Assembly: GCA_017624235.1 (NCBI GenBank)
Contig: JAGANL010000023.1
Location: 1 to 64,000, forward strand
Direction of reading: 5' to 3'
Source of the DNA: Lachnospiraceae bacterium
GTDB lineage: Bacteria; Bacillota; Clostridia; Lachnospirales; Lachnospiraceae
DNA: 64,000 nt
Part shown: one piece after another, positions 37,683-47,726 of the stretch
Layout of the letters: each line of letters opens with the position of its first letter
How positions within the stretch are numbered: position 1 is the first letter of the stretch
Made by a program: the position numbers and the translations under genes
Notes under the pieces: generated by a model
The model's database searches: none
What the model saw: the letters and a program-made list of their open reading frames with translations, nothing else
What the model was told of the DNA's origin: nothing

Positions 37683-38270
37683 TCATCCTTCTTTCATCAC
37701 ACCACGGTTTTTCCAGACGTAATCCACCAGTGAAATCACCGTCAGAGCCGTTGATACCCACATCATAATCACTGCTGCATATTCAATGCCCATATAGACC
37801 GCAACCGCATACATATCTCCTCGAAAGCCATAATCATTTAACACAGCAAGAGTCAGACAGATCATAACCATCTGGGACACGGTTTTTAATTTGCCCCACA
37901 TATTGGCCGGAATGACCACGCCCTTTTCTACCGCAATCAATCTGAAGCCGCTGATAATAAATTCCCGGCCGATAATAATAATCGTCATCCATGCCGGTAC
38001 GATACCGTGCCAGGTCAGTCCTACCAGGGCAGAGCAGACTAACAGCTTATCCGCAAGCGGATCCATCAGCTTTCCGAAATTAGTAACCAGATTGTATTTT
38101 CTGGCAATCTTCCCATCCAGCATATCTGTAAGGCTGGCTACCACAAACAGGGCAAGCGCAATCCACTTGTAAAACATCAATTCTCCCATTTCCGGTGTTC
38201 CCAGAAGAAAATATACAAAAAAGGGAACCATTATCATTCTTAACATCGTCAGTTTATTCGGTAAATTCAT
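37683..38270 (-). CDS. pgsA: CDP-diacylglycerol-glycerol-3-phosphate 3-phosphatidyltransferase
   Basis: Membrane enzyme that makes phosphatidylglycerophosphate, the committed step to phosphatidylglycerol. The CDP-alcohol phosphatidyltransferase signature DMLDGKIARKYNLVTNFGKL and then DPLADKLL fits D-G-x2-A-R-x8-G-x3-D-x3-D. N-terminal NLPNKLTMLR is typical; about four membrane helices. 195 aa. Its start lies 17 bp inside rimO. Confidence 0.95.
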   Translation of the reverse strand: MNLPNKLTMLRMIMVPFFVYFLLGTPEMGELMFYKWIALALFVVASLTDMLDGKIARKYNLVTNFGKLMDPLADKLLVCSALVGLTWHGIVPAWMTIIIIGREFIISGFRLIAVEKGVVIPANMWGKLKTVSQMVMICLTLAVLNDYGFRGDMYAVAVYMGIEYAAVIMMWVSTALTVISLVDYVWKNRGVMKEG

Positions 38271-39606
38271 CTTCCAATTCTCCTATCAGATCATATTCAT
38301 AGGAACCTGTAATACGTACTCTTGCAAAGTCACCGGTCATCAATTCCCTCCCGGTATTGATAAACAGATAACCATCCACATTCGGAGCATCCTTATAGGT
38401 TCTTGCAATATAGGCATTTTCCTCTGCAACCTTTCCTTCAATCATGGCAAGCACAGTCCTCCCGACCATCTGCTCCGCCTTCTCGAAGGCAATTTCCTGC
38501 TGCAGCTCCATCAGCTCTGCCTGCCTGTCCGCTTTTACCTCTTCGTCAATCTGCTGGGGCATGAGTGCTGCCGGAGTATCCTCTTCCGGCGAATACGTAA
38601 AGACTCCGAGACGGTCAAATTCCATTTCGTTCACAAACTGCATCAGTTCTTCGTGGTTTTCTTCGGTTTCTCCCGGGAAACCTGTAATCAGCGTCGTACG
38701 CAGACAGATATCCGGAATCTCCTCACGCAGCCTTTTTACGATGCTTATCAGTTCATCCTTGCTGGTTCGCCTTCCCATCCGCTTTAAAACGGCATCACAG
38801 CCGTGCTGAATCGGAATATCGAGATAGTGACATACCTTTTCTTCTGTTTTCATGGCCTCAATCAGCTCATCGTCAATTTCCTCCGGATAACAGTATAAAA
38901 TACGGATCCACACCAGTCCCGGTATCTTACACAGCTTATGCAGAAGAGCCGCAAGCGACTTTTTCCCATACAGGTCTTTCCCATACAGAGTGGTCTCCTG
39001 TGCAACTAAAATCAGCTCCTTTACGCCGTTCTTCACCAGTCCCTCTGCTTCCTCCACAAGGCTCTCCATTGGAATACTGCGGAAGTTACCGCGAATTTTG
39101 GGAATAATACAATAAGTACAATGCTTATCACAGCCTTCTGCAATTTTCAAATAAGCATAATGTCCTCCGGTCGTAACAATGCGTTTCTTTCCATATGCTA
39201 CCGCACCATTACAGTCCTCTATATGATTGCTTCCTTTTCCTTCCAAAACGCTGTCGATTGTATCTGCAATCGTTTCGATTGCAGTGGTACCGATGATGGC
39301 ATCCACCTCCGGAATCTCCGTTTGTATTTCCTCTCGATAACGCTGTGCCAGACAGCCTGCCGCAATCAGCACCTCAATCTGTCCATCCTGCTTCAGCTCA
39401 GCCATCTCAAGCAGTGTATTGATACTTTCCTCTTTGGCGTCATTGACAAAACAGCAGGTATTGACTACCACAATATCAGCTTCCGCTTCATCATCCGTAA
39501 AAGAATACCCCCGTTCCGAGAGCATACCGAGCATCATTTCCGTGTCTACCAGATTTTTATCACATCCAAGTGACACGAAAAGAATTTTTTTATCCTTTTG
39601 AATCAT
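38254..39606 (-). CDS. rimO: ribosomal protein S12 methylthiotransferase RimO
   Basis: Radical SAM enzyme that adds a methylthio group to an Asp of ribosomal protein S12. N-terminal UPF0004 domain with cluster cysteines (SLGCDKNLVDTE, VNTCCFVNDAKEESI, AAGCLAQRY), radical SAM motif CDKHCTYCIIPKIRG, C-terminal TRAM domain. 450 aa. It needs the Fe-S clusters built by IscS/IscU. It sits between rpoZ and pgsA and overlaps pgsA. Confidence 0.95.
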   Translation of the reverse strand: MIQKDKKILFVSLGCDKNLVDTEMMLGMLSERGYSFTDDEAEADIVVVNTCCFVNDAKEESINTLLEMAELKQDGQIEVLIAAGCLAQRYREEIQTEIPEVDAIIGTTAIETIADTIDSVLEGKGSNHIEDCNGAVAYGKKRIVTTGGHYAYLKIAEGCDKHCTYCIIPKIRGNFRSIPMESLVEEAEGLVKNGVKELILVAQETTLYGKDLYGKKSLAALLHKLCKIPGLVWIRILYCYPEEIDDELIEAMKTEEKVCHYLDIPIQHGCDAVLKRMGRRTSKDELISIVKRLREEIPDICLRTTLITGFPGETEENHEELMQFVNEMEFDRLGVFTYSPEEDTPAALMPQQIDEEVKADRQAELMELQQEIAFEKAEQMVGRTVLAMIEGKVAEENAYIARTYKDAPNVDGYLFINTGRELMTGDFARVRITGSYEYDLIGELEDEFTE

Positions 39607-39683
39607 TCATAATCCTTTCTAAACGGTTAAAAAAGAGAAAAAACCTTCCGTCCTTTCTCTTTCCCAACTTTCTTTTTGCGAAA

Positions 39684-39923
39684 TTATGCTTCTTCCTCAT
39701 CCGCTAAAATCTTGATTTTTCCTTCATTCAATTCCTCTACTGCAATAGACAAAGGCTTCTTGCCTGCTGCCGGAACATAGGGGTCATCCCCTGCGATAAT
39801 CTGTCTGGCTCTCTTGGAGGTTGCCATCACGATGGAATAACGGCTGCTGACAACCGGTGTATCGCCTTCCTCTACCTCACTGTTTACTACCTTCATTAAA
39901 TCGCTGTAAGACGGATGTAACAT
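39684..39923 (-). CDS. rpoZ: DNA-directed RNA polymerase omega subunit
   Basis: Small subunit that aids assembly of RNA polymerase. The 79-residue protein has MLHPSYSDLMKVVNS at the start and the conserved SRYSIVMATSKRARQI segment, then KKPLSIAVEELNEGKI. It follows gmk by one base, the common gmk-rpoZ arrangement. Confidence 0.93.
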   Translation of the reverse strand: MLHPSYSDLMKVVNSEVEEGDTPVVSSRYSIVMATSKRARQIIAGDDPYVPAAGKKPLSIAVEELNEGKIKILADEEEA

Positions 39924-39924
39924 A

Positions 39925-40560
39925 TTACTTTTCTCCTTTCGATAACTCCTCTAATTCTTTTCTGATTTCTTCTATAAATAATTGATTTCTGTCTGCTGTA
40001 TTGTGCGCTGCCCGGATAATGCCGTGAAGCTCTTCCACACACTCGGAAAGCACATCATTCACTACAATATAATCATACTGCTCAATTCCCTGCACTTCCT
40101 CTACGGCACGGTTCATCCTCTGTTCAATGACCTCCATGCTCTCTGTTCCCCGCCCTACCAGACGGTCTTTCAATTCCTCCGCACTGGGCGGCATGACAAA
40201 CAACAGAAGAGAATCCGGAAATTTTTCTTTGATTTTCAGTGCTCCCTGAATCTCAATTTCCAGAATGACATCCTTTCCTGCCTCTAGCTGACTCTCCACA
40301 TAAGCACGCGGCGTACCATAATAATGATCACAATAGCTGGCATATTCCACCAGGCCATCCTCCGCTATTTTTTGCTCAAATGCTTCTCTGGTCACAAAAA
40401 AGTATTCTTTTCCATCCGTTTCACCCGGACGCGGCGCTCTGGTCGTCATGGAAATGGACAACGCATAATTGTCATATTTCTGCATCAGAGCCTTCATCAA
40501 TGTACCCTTGCCTGCTCCGGAAAAACCGGATACGACAATCAGGATTCCTCTACGCTTCAT
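39925..40560 (-). CDS. gmk: guanylate kinase
   Basis: Phosphorylates GMP to GDP. P-loop [21 protein letters not shown]-binding [14 protein letters not shown] segment ([19 protein letters not shown]) and [13 protein letters not shown]. The ATG at 40560 is selected because GGAG lies six nucleotides before it; other ATGs up to 40587 are in frame. 211 aa. It overlaps the remA stop by 11 bp, suggesting coupled translation. Confidence 0.95.
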   Translation of the reverse strand: MKRRGILIVVSGFSGAGKGTLMKALMQKYDNYALSISMTTRAPRPGETDGKEYFFVTREAFEQKIAEDGLVEYASYCDHYYGTPRAYVESQLEAGKDVILEIEIQGALKIKEKFPDSLLLFVMPPSAEELKDRLVGRGTESMEVIEQRMNRAVEEVQGIEQYDYIVVNDVLSECVEELHGIIRAAHNTADRNQLFIEEIRKELEELSKGEK

Positions 40561-40810
40561 CATGTTCTCCATTTTCTGCCTGTGCACGGTTTACGATGGT
40601 TTCCGGCAGAAGGGCCGAGAGTACGACCTGATTATTTTCCATAACCAGTACTGCTTTTGTCTTCCTGCCCTGTGTGGCATCAATCGATGTGCCGTTTTCC
40701 CTTGCCTTCTGTACCATCCTTTTGATCGGTGCGGAATCAGGACTTACAATCGCTATGATCTTTTCTGTATTGACGATATTTCCAAATCCAATATGAATCA
40801 GTTTATTCAT
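40550..40810 (-). CDS. remA: RemA family protein (DUF370)
   Basis: In Bacillus RemA is a DNA-binding activator of biofilm-matrix and osmoprotection genes. The 86-residue protein shows [42 protein letters not shown] and the C-terminal [12 protein letters not shown]. The gene order yloC-remA-gmk-rpoZ is as in Bacillus. The function in this organism is inferred. Confidence 0.9.
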   Translation of the reverse strand: MNKLIHIGFGNIVNTEKIIAIVSPDSAPIKRMVQKARENGTSIDATQGRKTKAVLVMENNQVVLSALLPETIVNRAQAENGEHDEA

Positions 40811-40824
40811 TGTACTATCACACT

Positions 40825-41703
40825 TTATTCAATATTCTGAATCTGTTCTCTGACCTTTTCAATTTCCGTTTTCAGTCCGATGGCGCAATTGGACACCTCC
40901 AGATCATTGGCCTTGGATAAAATCGTATTCGCTTCCCGGTTCATCTCCTGTGCGATGAAATCCAGCTTTCTTCCGATTCCGCCGCCCTCTAAAAGGGTCT
41001 GCTTCGTCGTTTCGATATGACTTCTTAAACGCACGATTTCCTCATCCACACAGACCTTATCTGCAAAAATAGTCACTTCCATCAGAAGCCTGCTTTCATC
41101 AACCTTGGTATCTTCTAAAAGCTCTCTGACCTTGTCCTCTAATTTCTGTTTATATTCTGCAATAATCTGAGGAGAACGTTCTGAAATAAAGTCTACCATC
41201 TCAAGCATGCCATCCAGCTTGCCGATCAGATCATCCCTTAAGTGCTCGCCTTCTGTAATTCTCGTCTGCACAAAACCCTCTGCTGCGCCACGAAGCGCCT
41301 TCTCAAGAGTCTTCCAGATACCTTCCTCATCGATGGTCTGCTCCTCCATGGAAAAGACCTCCGGATAACGTGACAGTGTGGACACACGCACATCGTTTTC
41401 CATCGAAAAATCTTCTGCCATCTGCTGCAGATACCGGAAATATTCCTGAGCAATCTCCTTATTGTAGCGGATGCAGACATTATTTTCTGTCATGTCCTCA
41501 TAGGTAATAAAAATATCTACCTTACCTCGCTGGATATACTCCTTGAGCACATTACGGATTGCAGATTCAAAAAAGTTCAATTTCTTCGGCATCTTGATAT
41601 TCACATCAAGATAACGGTGGTTGACGGATTTCATTTCCACCGTAAATTTACGGTCGGCCTCGGAGATTTCACATCTCCCAAACCCTGTCATACTTTTGAT
41701 CAT
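40825..41703 (-). CDS. yloC: YicC/YloC family endoribonuclease
   Basis: YicC-type proteins are endoribonucleases in RNA turnover. N-terminal [30 protein letters not shown]-terminal DUF1732 with [21 protein letters not shown] and ending [10 protein letters not shown]. 292 aa, the normal length. First gene of the yloC-remA-gmk-rpoZ-rimO-pgsA-cinA run with a consensus promoter. Confidence 0.92.
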   Translation of the reverse strand: MIKSMTGFGRCEISEADRKFTVEMKSVNHRYLDVNIKMPKKLNFFESAIRNVLKEYIQRGKVDIFITYEDMTENNVCIRYNKEIAQEYFRYLQQMAEDFSMENDVRVSTLSRYPEVFSMEEQTIDEEGIWKTLEKALRGAAEGFVQTRITEGEHLRDDLIGKLDGMLEMVDFISERSPQIIAEYKQKLEDKVRELLEDTKVDESRLLMEVTIFADKVCVDEEIVRLRSHIETTKQTLLEGGGIGRKLDFIAQEMNREANTILSKANDLEVSNCAIGLKTEIEKVREQIQNIE

Positions 41704-41770
41704 GCTATACCTTCTTTTTTGTTTTGTCCGTCGCGACGCATACTTTCTCCCTGGTCGCGTACTTCATTTT

Positions 41771-41799
41771 ATTATAAGTCAAACCATTTACCGCGTCAA
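41771..41799 (-). promoter_or_regulatory. yloC operon promoter
   Basis: Minus-strand TTGACG (41794-41799), 17 nt, perfect TATAAT (41771-41776). Confidence 0.72.
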
Positions 41800-41815
41800 G
41801 AATTTCTGATATACT
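41787..41815 (+). promoter_or_regulatory. putative rqcH promoter, face-to-face with yloC promoter
   Basis: TTTACC (41787-41792), 17 nt, TATACT (41810-41815). The element shares bases with the -35 region of the divergent yloC promoter, so the two polymerases would compete for the site. Confidence 0.5.
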
Positions 41816-41865
41816 GGTGGCTGGATAACCGAAAAACAGATATGGTATATAGGAGATAGAATATC

Positions 41866-43611
41866 ATGGCATTTGATGGAATTACCGTGGCGGCTTTGGT
41901 GAAGGAATTGAACGATACCTTTTCGGAGGGTAGGATCTATAAGATTGCACAGCCGGAGCCGGACGAGCTGCTATTTACGATAAAGAATAATAAGGAGCAA
42001 TACAGGCTGCTGCTTTCGGCCAGCGCATCGCTGCCCCTGGTCTATCTGACGAAGGAGAATAAGCCGAGTCCCATGACTGCACCGAATTTCTGTATGCTGT
42101 TACGCAAGCATATCCAGAACGGACGGATTGTCCGAATCTGGCAGCCGGGACTGGAGAGAGTGATTCATTTTGAAATAGAACATCTGAATGAGCTGGGCGA
42201 TATCTGTAAAAAGGTCCTGACCATTGAGCTGATGGGAAAGCACAGCAATTTGATTTTCTGCAACGACGAAAACCAGATTATCGACAGTATCAAGCATGTT
42301 TCCGGCATGGTCAGTTCCGTGCGTGAGGTACTTCCGGGACGGACTTATTTTATCCCCGAAACACAGGAAAAGCTGGAGCCCCTTACCGTATCGAAGCAGG
42401 CCTTTACCGATGTCCTGCAAAAGGGAATGCCTCTCTACAAAGCGCTTTACAGTTCTTTTACCGGCTTCTCTCCTGCTGTTTCGCAGGAGCTTTGTTTCCG
42501 TGCCGGGCTGGATGCAGACCGCTCTGCCATCTCTCTTTCCCCGGACGAGTCCGCGGCGCTCTGGGAAGTATTCCGTCATTTGATGGAAATGGTGGAAAGC
42601 GGTCAGTTTGCTCCCTGCATTGTCTATGAGCATAACGCTCCGGCAGAGTTCTCCGCACTGCCGCTTACACGCTACCGGGAAGAAAATACAAAGCACTTTG
42701 CTTCCATTTCCGAGGTATTGGAAACCTATTATGCCGAAAAGAATACCATCACACGTATTCGCCAGAAATCGGTCGATCTGCGCAAGATCGTACAGACCGC
42801 TCTGGAACGAAATGTCAAAAAATATGATTTGCAGAGGAAACAGATGCAGGATACGGAAAAGCGTGACAAATACCGCATTTACGGTGAACTGTTAAACACC
42901 TACGGCTACAGCGCCGCTCCCGGTGCCCGCTCCCTGGAAGCAATCAATTATTATACCAATGAACCTGTGACGATTCCGCTCGACCCGACTCTCACGGCTT
43001 CAGAAAACGCAAAAAAATATTTTGAAAAATATAATAAGCTGAAACGTACCTACGAAGCGCTTTCTGAATTGACCATTGAAGTCAAATCCGAGATTGAACA
43101 TCTGGAATCCATCTCCTCTGCTCTGGATATTGCCCTGCAGGAAGCCGATCTGGTCCAGATTAAGGAAGAATTGATTGAAAGCGGCTATATGAAACGAAAG
43201 GGCGGCTCTAAATCGGCTAAAAAGGAAAGGTTCACCAGCAAACCCTTCCACTATCGCAGCAGCGATGGCTTTGATATCTATGTCGGCAAAAATAACTTTC
43301 AGAATGACGAACTGACCTTTCAATTTGCCTCCGGCGGAGACTGGTGGTTTCATGCAAAGGGAATGCCCGGCTCCCATGTCATTGTAAAATCCGGCGGCAA
43401 GGAGCTCCCGGACCGCACCTTTGAGGAGGCCGGTCGGCTGGCTGCCTATTATTCCAAGGGAAGGGAACAGGAAAAGGTGGAAATTGATTACGTGGAAAAG
43501 AAGCATGTAAAAAAGCCAAACGGAGCAAAACCGGGCTTTGTCGTATACTATACCAACTATTCCCTGGTCATTGACTCAGATATCACAGGAATCGAGCTGA
43601 TCTCTTCCTGA
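41866..43611 (+). CDS. rqcH: Rqc2 homologue RqcH (NFACT family, FbpA-like)
   Basis: NFACT proteins bind stalled 50S subunits carrying peptidyl-tRNA and add Ala tails for degradation. N-terminal NFACT-N (MAFDGITVAALVKELNDTF, PNFCMLLRKHIQNGR), central helical/coiled-coil section (about 290-430, KYDLQRKQMQD), C-terminal NFACT-R (DIYVGKNNFQNDELTF, DWWFHAKGMPGSHVIVKS). 581 aa. GGAG lies before the ATG. Also annotated as fibronectin-binding protein in related genomes. With smpB it gives the window two ribosome-rescue routes. Confidence 0.93.
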   Translation: MAFDGITVAALVKELNDTFSEGRIYKIAQPEPDELLFTIKNNKEQYRLLLSASASLPLVYLTKENKPSPMTAPNFCMLLRKHIQNGRIVRIWQPGLERVIHFEIEHLNELGDICKKVLTIELMGKHSNLIFCNDENQIIDSIKHVSGMVSSVREVLPGRTYFIPETQEKLEPLTVSKQAFTDVLQKGMPLYKALYSSFTGFSPAVSQELCFRAGLDADRSAISLSPDESAALWEVFRHLMEMVESGQFAPCIVYEHNAPAEFSALPLTRYREENTKHFASISEVLETYYAEKNTITRIRQKSVDLRKIVQTALERNVKKYDLQRKQMQDTEKRDKYRIYGELLNTYGYSAAPGARSLEAINYYTNEPVTIPLDPTLTASENAKKYFEKYNKLKRTYEALSELTIEVKSEIEHLESISSALDIALQEADLVQIKEELIESGYMKRKGGSKSAKKERFTSKPFHYRSSDGFDIYVGKNNFQNDELTFQFASGGDWWFHAKGMPGSHVIVKSGGKELPDRTFEEAGRLAAYYSKGREQEKVEIDYVEKKHVKKPNGAKPGFVVYYTNYSLVIDSDITGIELISS

Positions 43612-43652
43612 ATTTCTTTACATCAAAAACGAAAGGAAACCGTATTTTCAAA

Positions 43653-44255
43653 ATGAATTGTTCTCGACTGACACTACAGGAATTTACCATAAAGGAACTC
43701 TTATCCGTCTATGAAACCTATGGTCCGGCATTTTTTCCGTCGGATGAATTAAAACCCTCTGCAACAATCCTGCGGCTCTATGACAACGGGCTCTATCGGG
43801 GCTTCGGGCTGTATGATGCCACCTTCCCCACCCAGCTTGCAGGCTATGCGCTTTTTGTCTGCTCTTCTGCTCTGCCCGGTGCCCTGCTTGACTATTATGC
43901 AGTGCTGCCGCAATACCGCAACGGCGGAATTGGAGGAAAAGGGTTAGCTTTACTGCAAAAGGAATTCACAGACACCTGCGGTATCTATATTGAATCCGAG
44001 AATCCTGCCTGTGCACACACGGAGGCAGAGCGGGAGATTCAGACCCGCAGGATTGGCTTCTACGAACGAAACGGTGCCAAAAAAACAGGCGCCAAAAGCC
44101 GCCTGTTTGGTGTATCTTATGAAATATTATATCTGGAATGCCGGAAATCTTTTTCCTCTCTCCAGACTGCAGAGCATGCGCAGAATATCGACGCAATATA
44201 CCGTGCCATGTTCACCGAAAAGCATTACCGGGAAAATGTGCTGCTTCAGCCTTGA
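43653..44255 (+). CDS. GNAT family N-acetyltransferase
   Basis: Predicted acetyl-CoA-dependent transferase. The core shows LAGYALFVCSSALPGALLD, then LDYYAVLPQYRNGGIGGKGL, which contains the acetyl-CoA loop R/Q-x-x-G-x-G/A variant (YRNGGIGGKGL), and RRIGFYERNGAKKT. 200 aa. It is 41 bp after rqcH and probably co-transcribed. Its last 10 bp overlap the convergent bioA 3' end. Substrate unknown. Confidence 0.82.
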   Translation: MNCSRLTLQEFTIKELLSVYETYGPAFFPSDELKPSATILRLYDNGLYRGFGLYDATFPTQLAGYALFVCSSALPGALLDYYAVLPQYRNGGIGGKGLALLQKEFTDTCGIYIESENPACAHTEAEREIQTRRIGFYERNGAKKTGAKSRLFGVSYEILYLECRKSFSSLQTAEHAQNIDAIYRAMFTEKHYRENVLLQP

Positions 44256-45448
44256 GAAAACCATGCTTTCATGGTGTCCAATACCTTCACCAGTTCCTCT
44301 TCCTGAATAATATAGGGCACCATCGCATAAAGGTAGCTTAAGAACGGACGGCTGAAGACACCTCTTTCATAGGCAAACTGCTGGTATCCCTTTAGTATGG
44401 CCGGCTCCCTGACCTCGATACATACACAGCCGCCCATCATCCGTACCTCTTTCACCCGTGGATCGGAAAAATCCTGCATTTCCCTGCGGGTTATTTCCTC
44501 AATCCTGTGAATTTTTGACATATAGTCCTGCTCTTCAAACAGTTCAATGGATTTCAACGCTACGCTGCAGGCAAGTGCATTTCCCATAAAGGTCGGGCCA
44601 TGCATCAGTGCATGCTCCGGCCTGTCATCATAAAACCCCTCGTATACCTTATGATTTGCCACAGTCACGGCATGACCGATATATCCACCTGTCAGAGCCT
44701 TCCCAAGCACCAGGATATCCGGCTGCACCAAATCTGCCACAAACCGGTTTCCGGTTCGTCCGAATCCGGTAGCCACCTCATCAAAAATAAGCAGCACGCC
44801 ATACTGGTCACAAAGCTCTCTTGCCCTCTTCAAAAAGGACACATCATACATCCGCATTCCTCCGGCTCCCTGAAGAAGCGGTTCTACCAGAAAACAGTTC
44901 AAACGCTCGTGCCAGGTTTCAAATGCCCTTTCCAGCTCTTCCATCTGTGTCGGAATATGCAACACATGCTGACTGGAGCCATAAGCCTTGAGTACAAAGT
45001 GATAGTCCTCGTCGTCTCCTGCCTCCATCGTTTTGAAAGTATCTCCATGATAGGCATGCTCCAACGCCAGAATCATTGTCCGCTTCTCCTCGCCGCGGTT
45101 CATATAGTACTGCAGCGCCATTTTCAAAGCCACCTCAACTGCCACACTCCCCGAATCAGAAAAGAAACAATAATCCAAATCTCCCGGCAGGAAGCTTTGC
45201 AGCTTGTCTGAGAGCCTTTCCACTGCTTCATGTGTCAGCCCGCCAAGCATGACATGGGAAAACTTTTCCGCCTGTGAAATCAGTGCTTTGTTCAATTCCG
45301 GATGTTTGTAACCATGAATGACACTCCACCAGGAGGACACGGAATCAATCAGCTTCTGGTCTTCTGTATATAAATAGACACCTTCTGCATCTACGATTTT
45401 ATACGGTGTCTTCATCTTTTTCATTTGTTCATATGGATACCAGATCAT
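44246..45448 (-). CDS. bioA: adenosylmethionine-8-amino-7-oxononanoate aminotransferase
   Basis: PLP enzyme converting KAPA to DAPA using S-adenosylmethionine in biotin synthesis. WYPYEQMK at the N-terminus, the substrate region SVSSWWSVIHGYKHPELN, LEHAYHGDTFKTME, LLIFDEVATGFGRTG and the PLP Lys in LGKALTGGYIGHAV. 400 aa, slightly short for the family because of a compact C-terminus. Last gene of bioY-B-D-A; 15 bp after bioD. Confidence 0.93.
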   Translation of the reverse strand: MIWYPYEQMKKMKTPYKIVDAEGVYLYTEDQKLIDSVSSWWSVIHGYKHPELNKALISQAEKFSHVMLGGLTHEAVERLSDKLQSFLPGDLDYCFFSDSGSVAVEVALKMALQYYMNRGEEKRTMILALEHAYHGDTFKTMEAGDDEDYHFVLKAYGSSQHVLHIPTQMEELERAFETWHERLNCFLVEPLLQGAGGMRMYDVSFLKRARELCDQYGVLLIFDEVATGFGRTGNRFVADLVQPDILVLGKALTGGYIGHAVTVANHKVYEGFYDDRPEHALMHGPTFMGNALACSVALKSIELFEEQDYMSKIHRIEEITRREMQDFSDPRVKEVRMMGGCVCIEVREPAILKGYQQFAYERGVFSRPFLSYLYAMVPYIIQEEELVKVLDTMKAWFSQG

Positions 45449-45463
45449 CTCTTCTCTCTCCCT

Positions 45464-46147
45464 CTATTCATACAATGCTTCTAACGCTTCTACAGAAATA
45501 TCCAGTTCTGTATCACCGTCTTTGACACAGGCAATGACCTTGACCCCGGTCACATATTCACACATTTTCAGATTATCCTCCTGCATCGCATCTCCCGGCT
45601 GAAAATGATTCAGAATAATGCCTTTTAACGGAATCTGCTCCATCTTCATATAGGCCGCAGTCAGTCCTACATCATTGATGGTTCCAAGCCCCGCATCTGC
45701 AATGAGCAGACAGCCTAAGCCACAGGCCCTGATCACGTCCGGAAGGGCAATTTTCGCCTCATCAAAGCATAGCGGACACAGGATTCCCCCGGAGCCCTCC
45801 ATCGTCACATAATCATATTTCTCACAAACCTCCTGAAAAGTTTCAAGCACATGCGCAAGCTCTACCGGATTTCCTTCCATACGGGAAGCCAGATGTGGAG
45901 AGACTGCGTGCTCATATATGTAAGGACACATCTCCTCCAATGGCTGCGCAATCCCGGATACATTTTTTACATGCAGGGCATCTCCCGGAATCAGGCTGCC
46001 GTCCGAACGTCTGTCATTTCCGCTCATTGCTGCTTTATAATAGGCCGCTTTTAGTCCTTCCTGTTCCAGCTTCTTTAAAATCAGCCCTGTCACGTAAGTC
46101 TTGCCAACATCCGTACCGGTTCCTGTAACAAATAAATTCTTACTCAT
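45464..46147 (-). CDS. bioD: dethiobiotin synthetase
   Basis: ATP-dependent carboxylation of DAPA to dethiobiotin. P-loop FVTGTGTDVGKTYVTGLIL, substrate Lys in YYKAAMSGN, MEGSGGILCPL. 227 aa. Its ATG lies 8 bp inside the end of bioB, suggesting translational coupling. Confidence 0.94.
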   Translation of the reverse strand: MSKNLFVTGTGTDVGKTYVTGLILKKLEQEGLKAAYYKAAMSGNDRRSDGSLIPGDALHVKNVSGIAQPLEEMCPYIYEHAVSPHLASRMEGNPVELAHVLETFQEVCEKYDYVTMEGSGGILCPLCFDEAKIALPDVIRACGLGCLLIADAGLGTINDVGLTAAYMKMEQIPLKGIILNHFQPGDAMQEDNLKMCEYVTGVKVIACVKDGDTELDISVEALEALYE

Positions 46148-47114
46148 TGCCGTACTTCACCTCGTATCCCAGCTCTTTTAACAGCTTCATATCGGTTTCC
46201 ACGGTAATTCCGGCAGTTGTCAGCATATCACCGGAGATTGCCGCATTGGCTCCCGACAAAAAGCAGCCCCTTCCTTTATCTTCAAGCAGCCCTCTTCCTC
46301 CCGCAAGTCGGATGGAGGCATCCGGCAGGATAAAACGGTAAACCGCAATAATCCGGCGCATATCCTCTGCGGTCAGCTTTTCATTTTGCGCCAAAGGCGT
46401 TCCCGGAATCGGGTTCAACATGTTGACCGGAACGCTTTTGATCTGAAGTTCCCGAAGGGTAAATGCCATATCAATCCGATCCTCTATGTTTTCTCCAAGT
46501 CCCATGATTCCTCCGCTGCACACCGACAGTCCTGCGGCCTGCGCCGCACGGATTGCCTCTATTTTATCCTCAAACGTATGGGTGGTGCAGATATTCGGGA
46601 AGTTTCTTCTGGAGGTTTCCAGATTGTTGTGGACTCTGGATGCTCCTGCTTCCTTCAATTTTCTGTACTGCTCTTCCTTTAACAGGCCAAAGGAAATACA
46701 GACTGCAATCCCTGTTTCCTGCCGGATTTTCCGGATAGCTTCACACATCTCATCCACTTCCTCCTCTGACAGCCGTTTACCGGAGGTCACAATGGAATAA
46801 CGAAGCACACCCTGTTCGTCATTCCTTTTCGCCTGCACGGTAATTTCCTCTGCAGAAAGAAGCGGATATTCTGCCGCACCGGTATGATTGTGGGCAGACT
46901 GTGCACAGAACTTACAGTTTTCCGAGCAGCGCCCGCTTTTGCCATTGATAATCGTACAAATATCAAATCCATTCCCGCAGAAATGTCTGCGTATTTCATC
47001 CGCTTTTTTACACAGCTCTTCCAGCGGCTGTTCATACAGACCAAGCGCCTCTTCCCTTGTGATCTGCTCTCCCCGAAGAACCTTCTCTTCTAAAAATGCA
47101 ATCGTTTTCATCAT
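46140..47114 (-). CDS. bioB: biotin synthase
   Basis: Radical SAM enzyme inserting sulfur into dethiobiotin. The radical SAM motif GRCSENCKFCAQSAHN has Cys-x3-Cys-x2-Cys. Second-cluster residues are in SRVHNNLETSRRNF and CSGGIMGLGE; NMLNPIPGTPLAQ and RLAGGRG are also conserved. 324 aa. It depends on Fe-S assembly such as IscS/IscU. It lies 4 bp downstream of bioY. Confidence 0.96.
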   Translation of the reverse strand: MMKTIAFLEEKVLRGEQITREEALGLYEQPLEELCKKADEIRRHFCGNGFDICTIINGKSGRCSENCKFCAQSAHNHTGAAEYPLLSAEEITVQAKRNDEQGVLRYSIVTSGKRLSEEEVDEMCEAIRKIRQETGIAVCISFGLLKEEQYRKLKEAGASRVHNNLETSRRNFPNICTTHTFEDKIEAIRAAQAAGLSVCSGGIMGLGENIEDRIDMAFTLRELQIKSVPVNMLNPIPGTPLAQNEKLTAEDMRRIIAVYRFILPDASIRLAGGRGLLEDKGRGCFLSGANAAISGDMLTTAGITVETDMKLLKELGYEVKYGNE

Positions 47115-47118
47115 TCTG

Positions 47119-47673
47119 TTAAATCCTTTCTGTCTGAATTAACGGTATCAGCCTTTTTGCCAGCACTGCCCCGACGATACAGAGCACGATGTCTCCCGGT
47201 ACAGCCAGAATAAAGCAATACAGAAATAACGGCCACAACCCAATCGGTGTACCGAGATAAAAGTTGCTGATGACATAGTAATAAACCATCCCAAAGGCAT
47301 ATACGATGGCAAGTCCGATAAAATTAGCAGTCAGCAGCCTCTTATAGCCCGGCTTGTATGTACGATTCGCAAGCATGCCTGTCACATAGGCTGCTACAGC
47401 AAAGCCAATGATATAACCGAAACTCGGCTGAAACAGATAGCCGATACCACCGCCCTCTGCAAAGACCGGAAGTCCCGCTAAACCTAACAGGATATAAATA
47501 CATACCGCAATACATCCCCGTTTTCCTCCAAGCAAAAGTCCGGCTAACATAGTAAACAAAAACTGCAGGGTAAATGGCACAACAGGAACCGGAATACGGA
47601 TAAATGCCCCCACTGCAATCAATGCCACAAACATTGCACACAATATCATATTTTTGGTTTTCTTATTCTGCAA
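47119..47673 (-). CDS. bioY: biotin transporter BioY
   Basis: Membrane S-component for biotin uptake, working alone or with an ECF energizing module (not in this window). Six predicted helices; family segments are IRIPVPVVPFTLQFLF, GLAGLPVFAEGGG and FGYIIGFAVAAY. The start is TTG at 47673, six nucleotides after AAAGGAGG; upstream in-frame ATGs lack a ribosome site and would overlap the promoter. 184 aa, the expected size. First gene of the biotin operon. Confidence 0.92.
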   Translation of the reverse strand: MQNKKTKNMILCAMFVALIAVGAFIRIPVPVVPFTLQFLFTMLAGLLLGGKRGCIAVCIYILLGLAGLPVFAEGGGIGYLFQPSFGYIIGFAVAAYVTGMLANRTYKPGYKRLLTANFIGLAIVYAFGMVYYYVISNFYLGTPIGLWPLFLYCFILAVPGDIVLCIVGAVLAKRLIPLIQTERI

Positions 47674-47726
47674 ATGATTTCCTCCTTTTTTGACGCTATA
47701 CTCTTTTCTTGCGCCAAACCATATCC

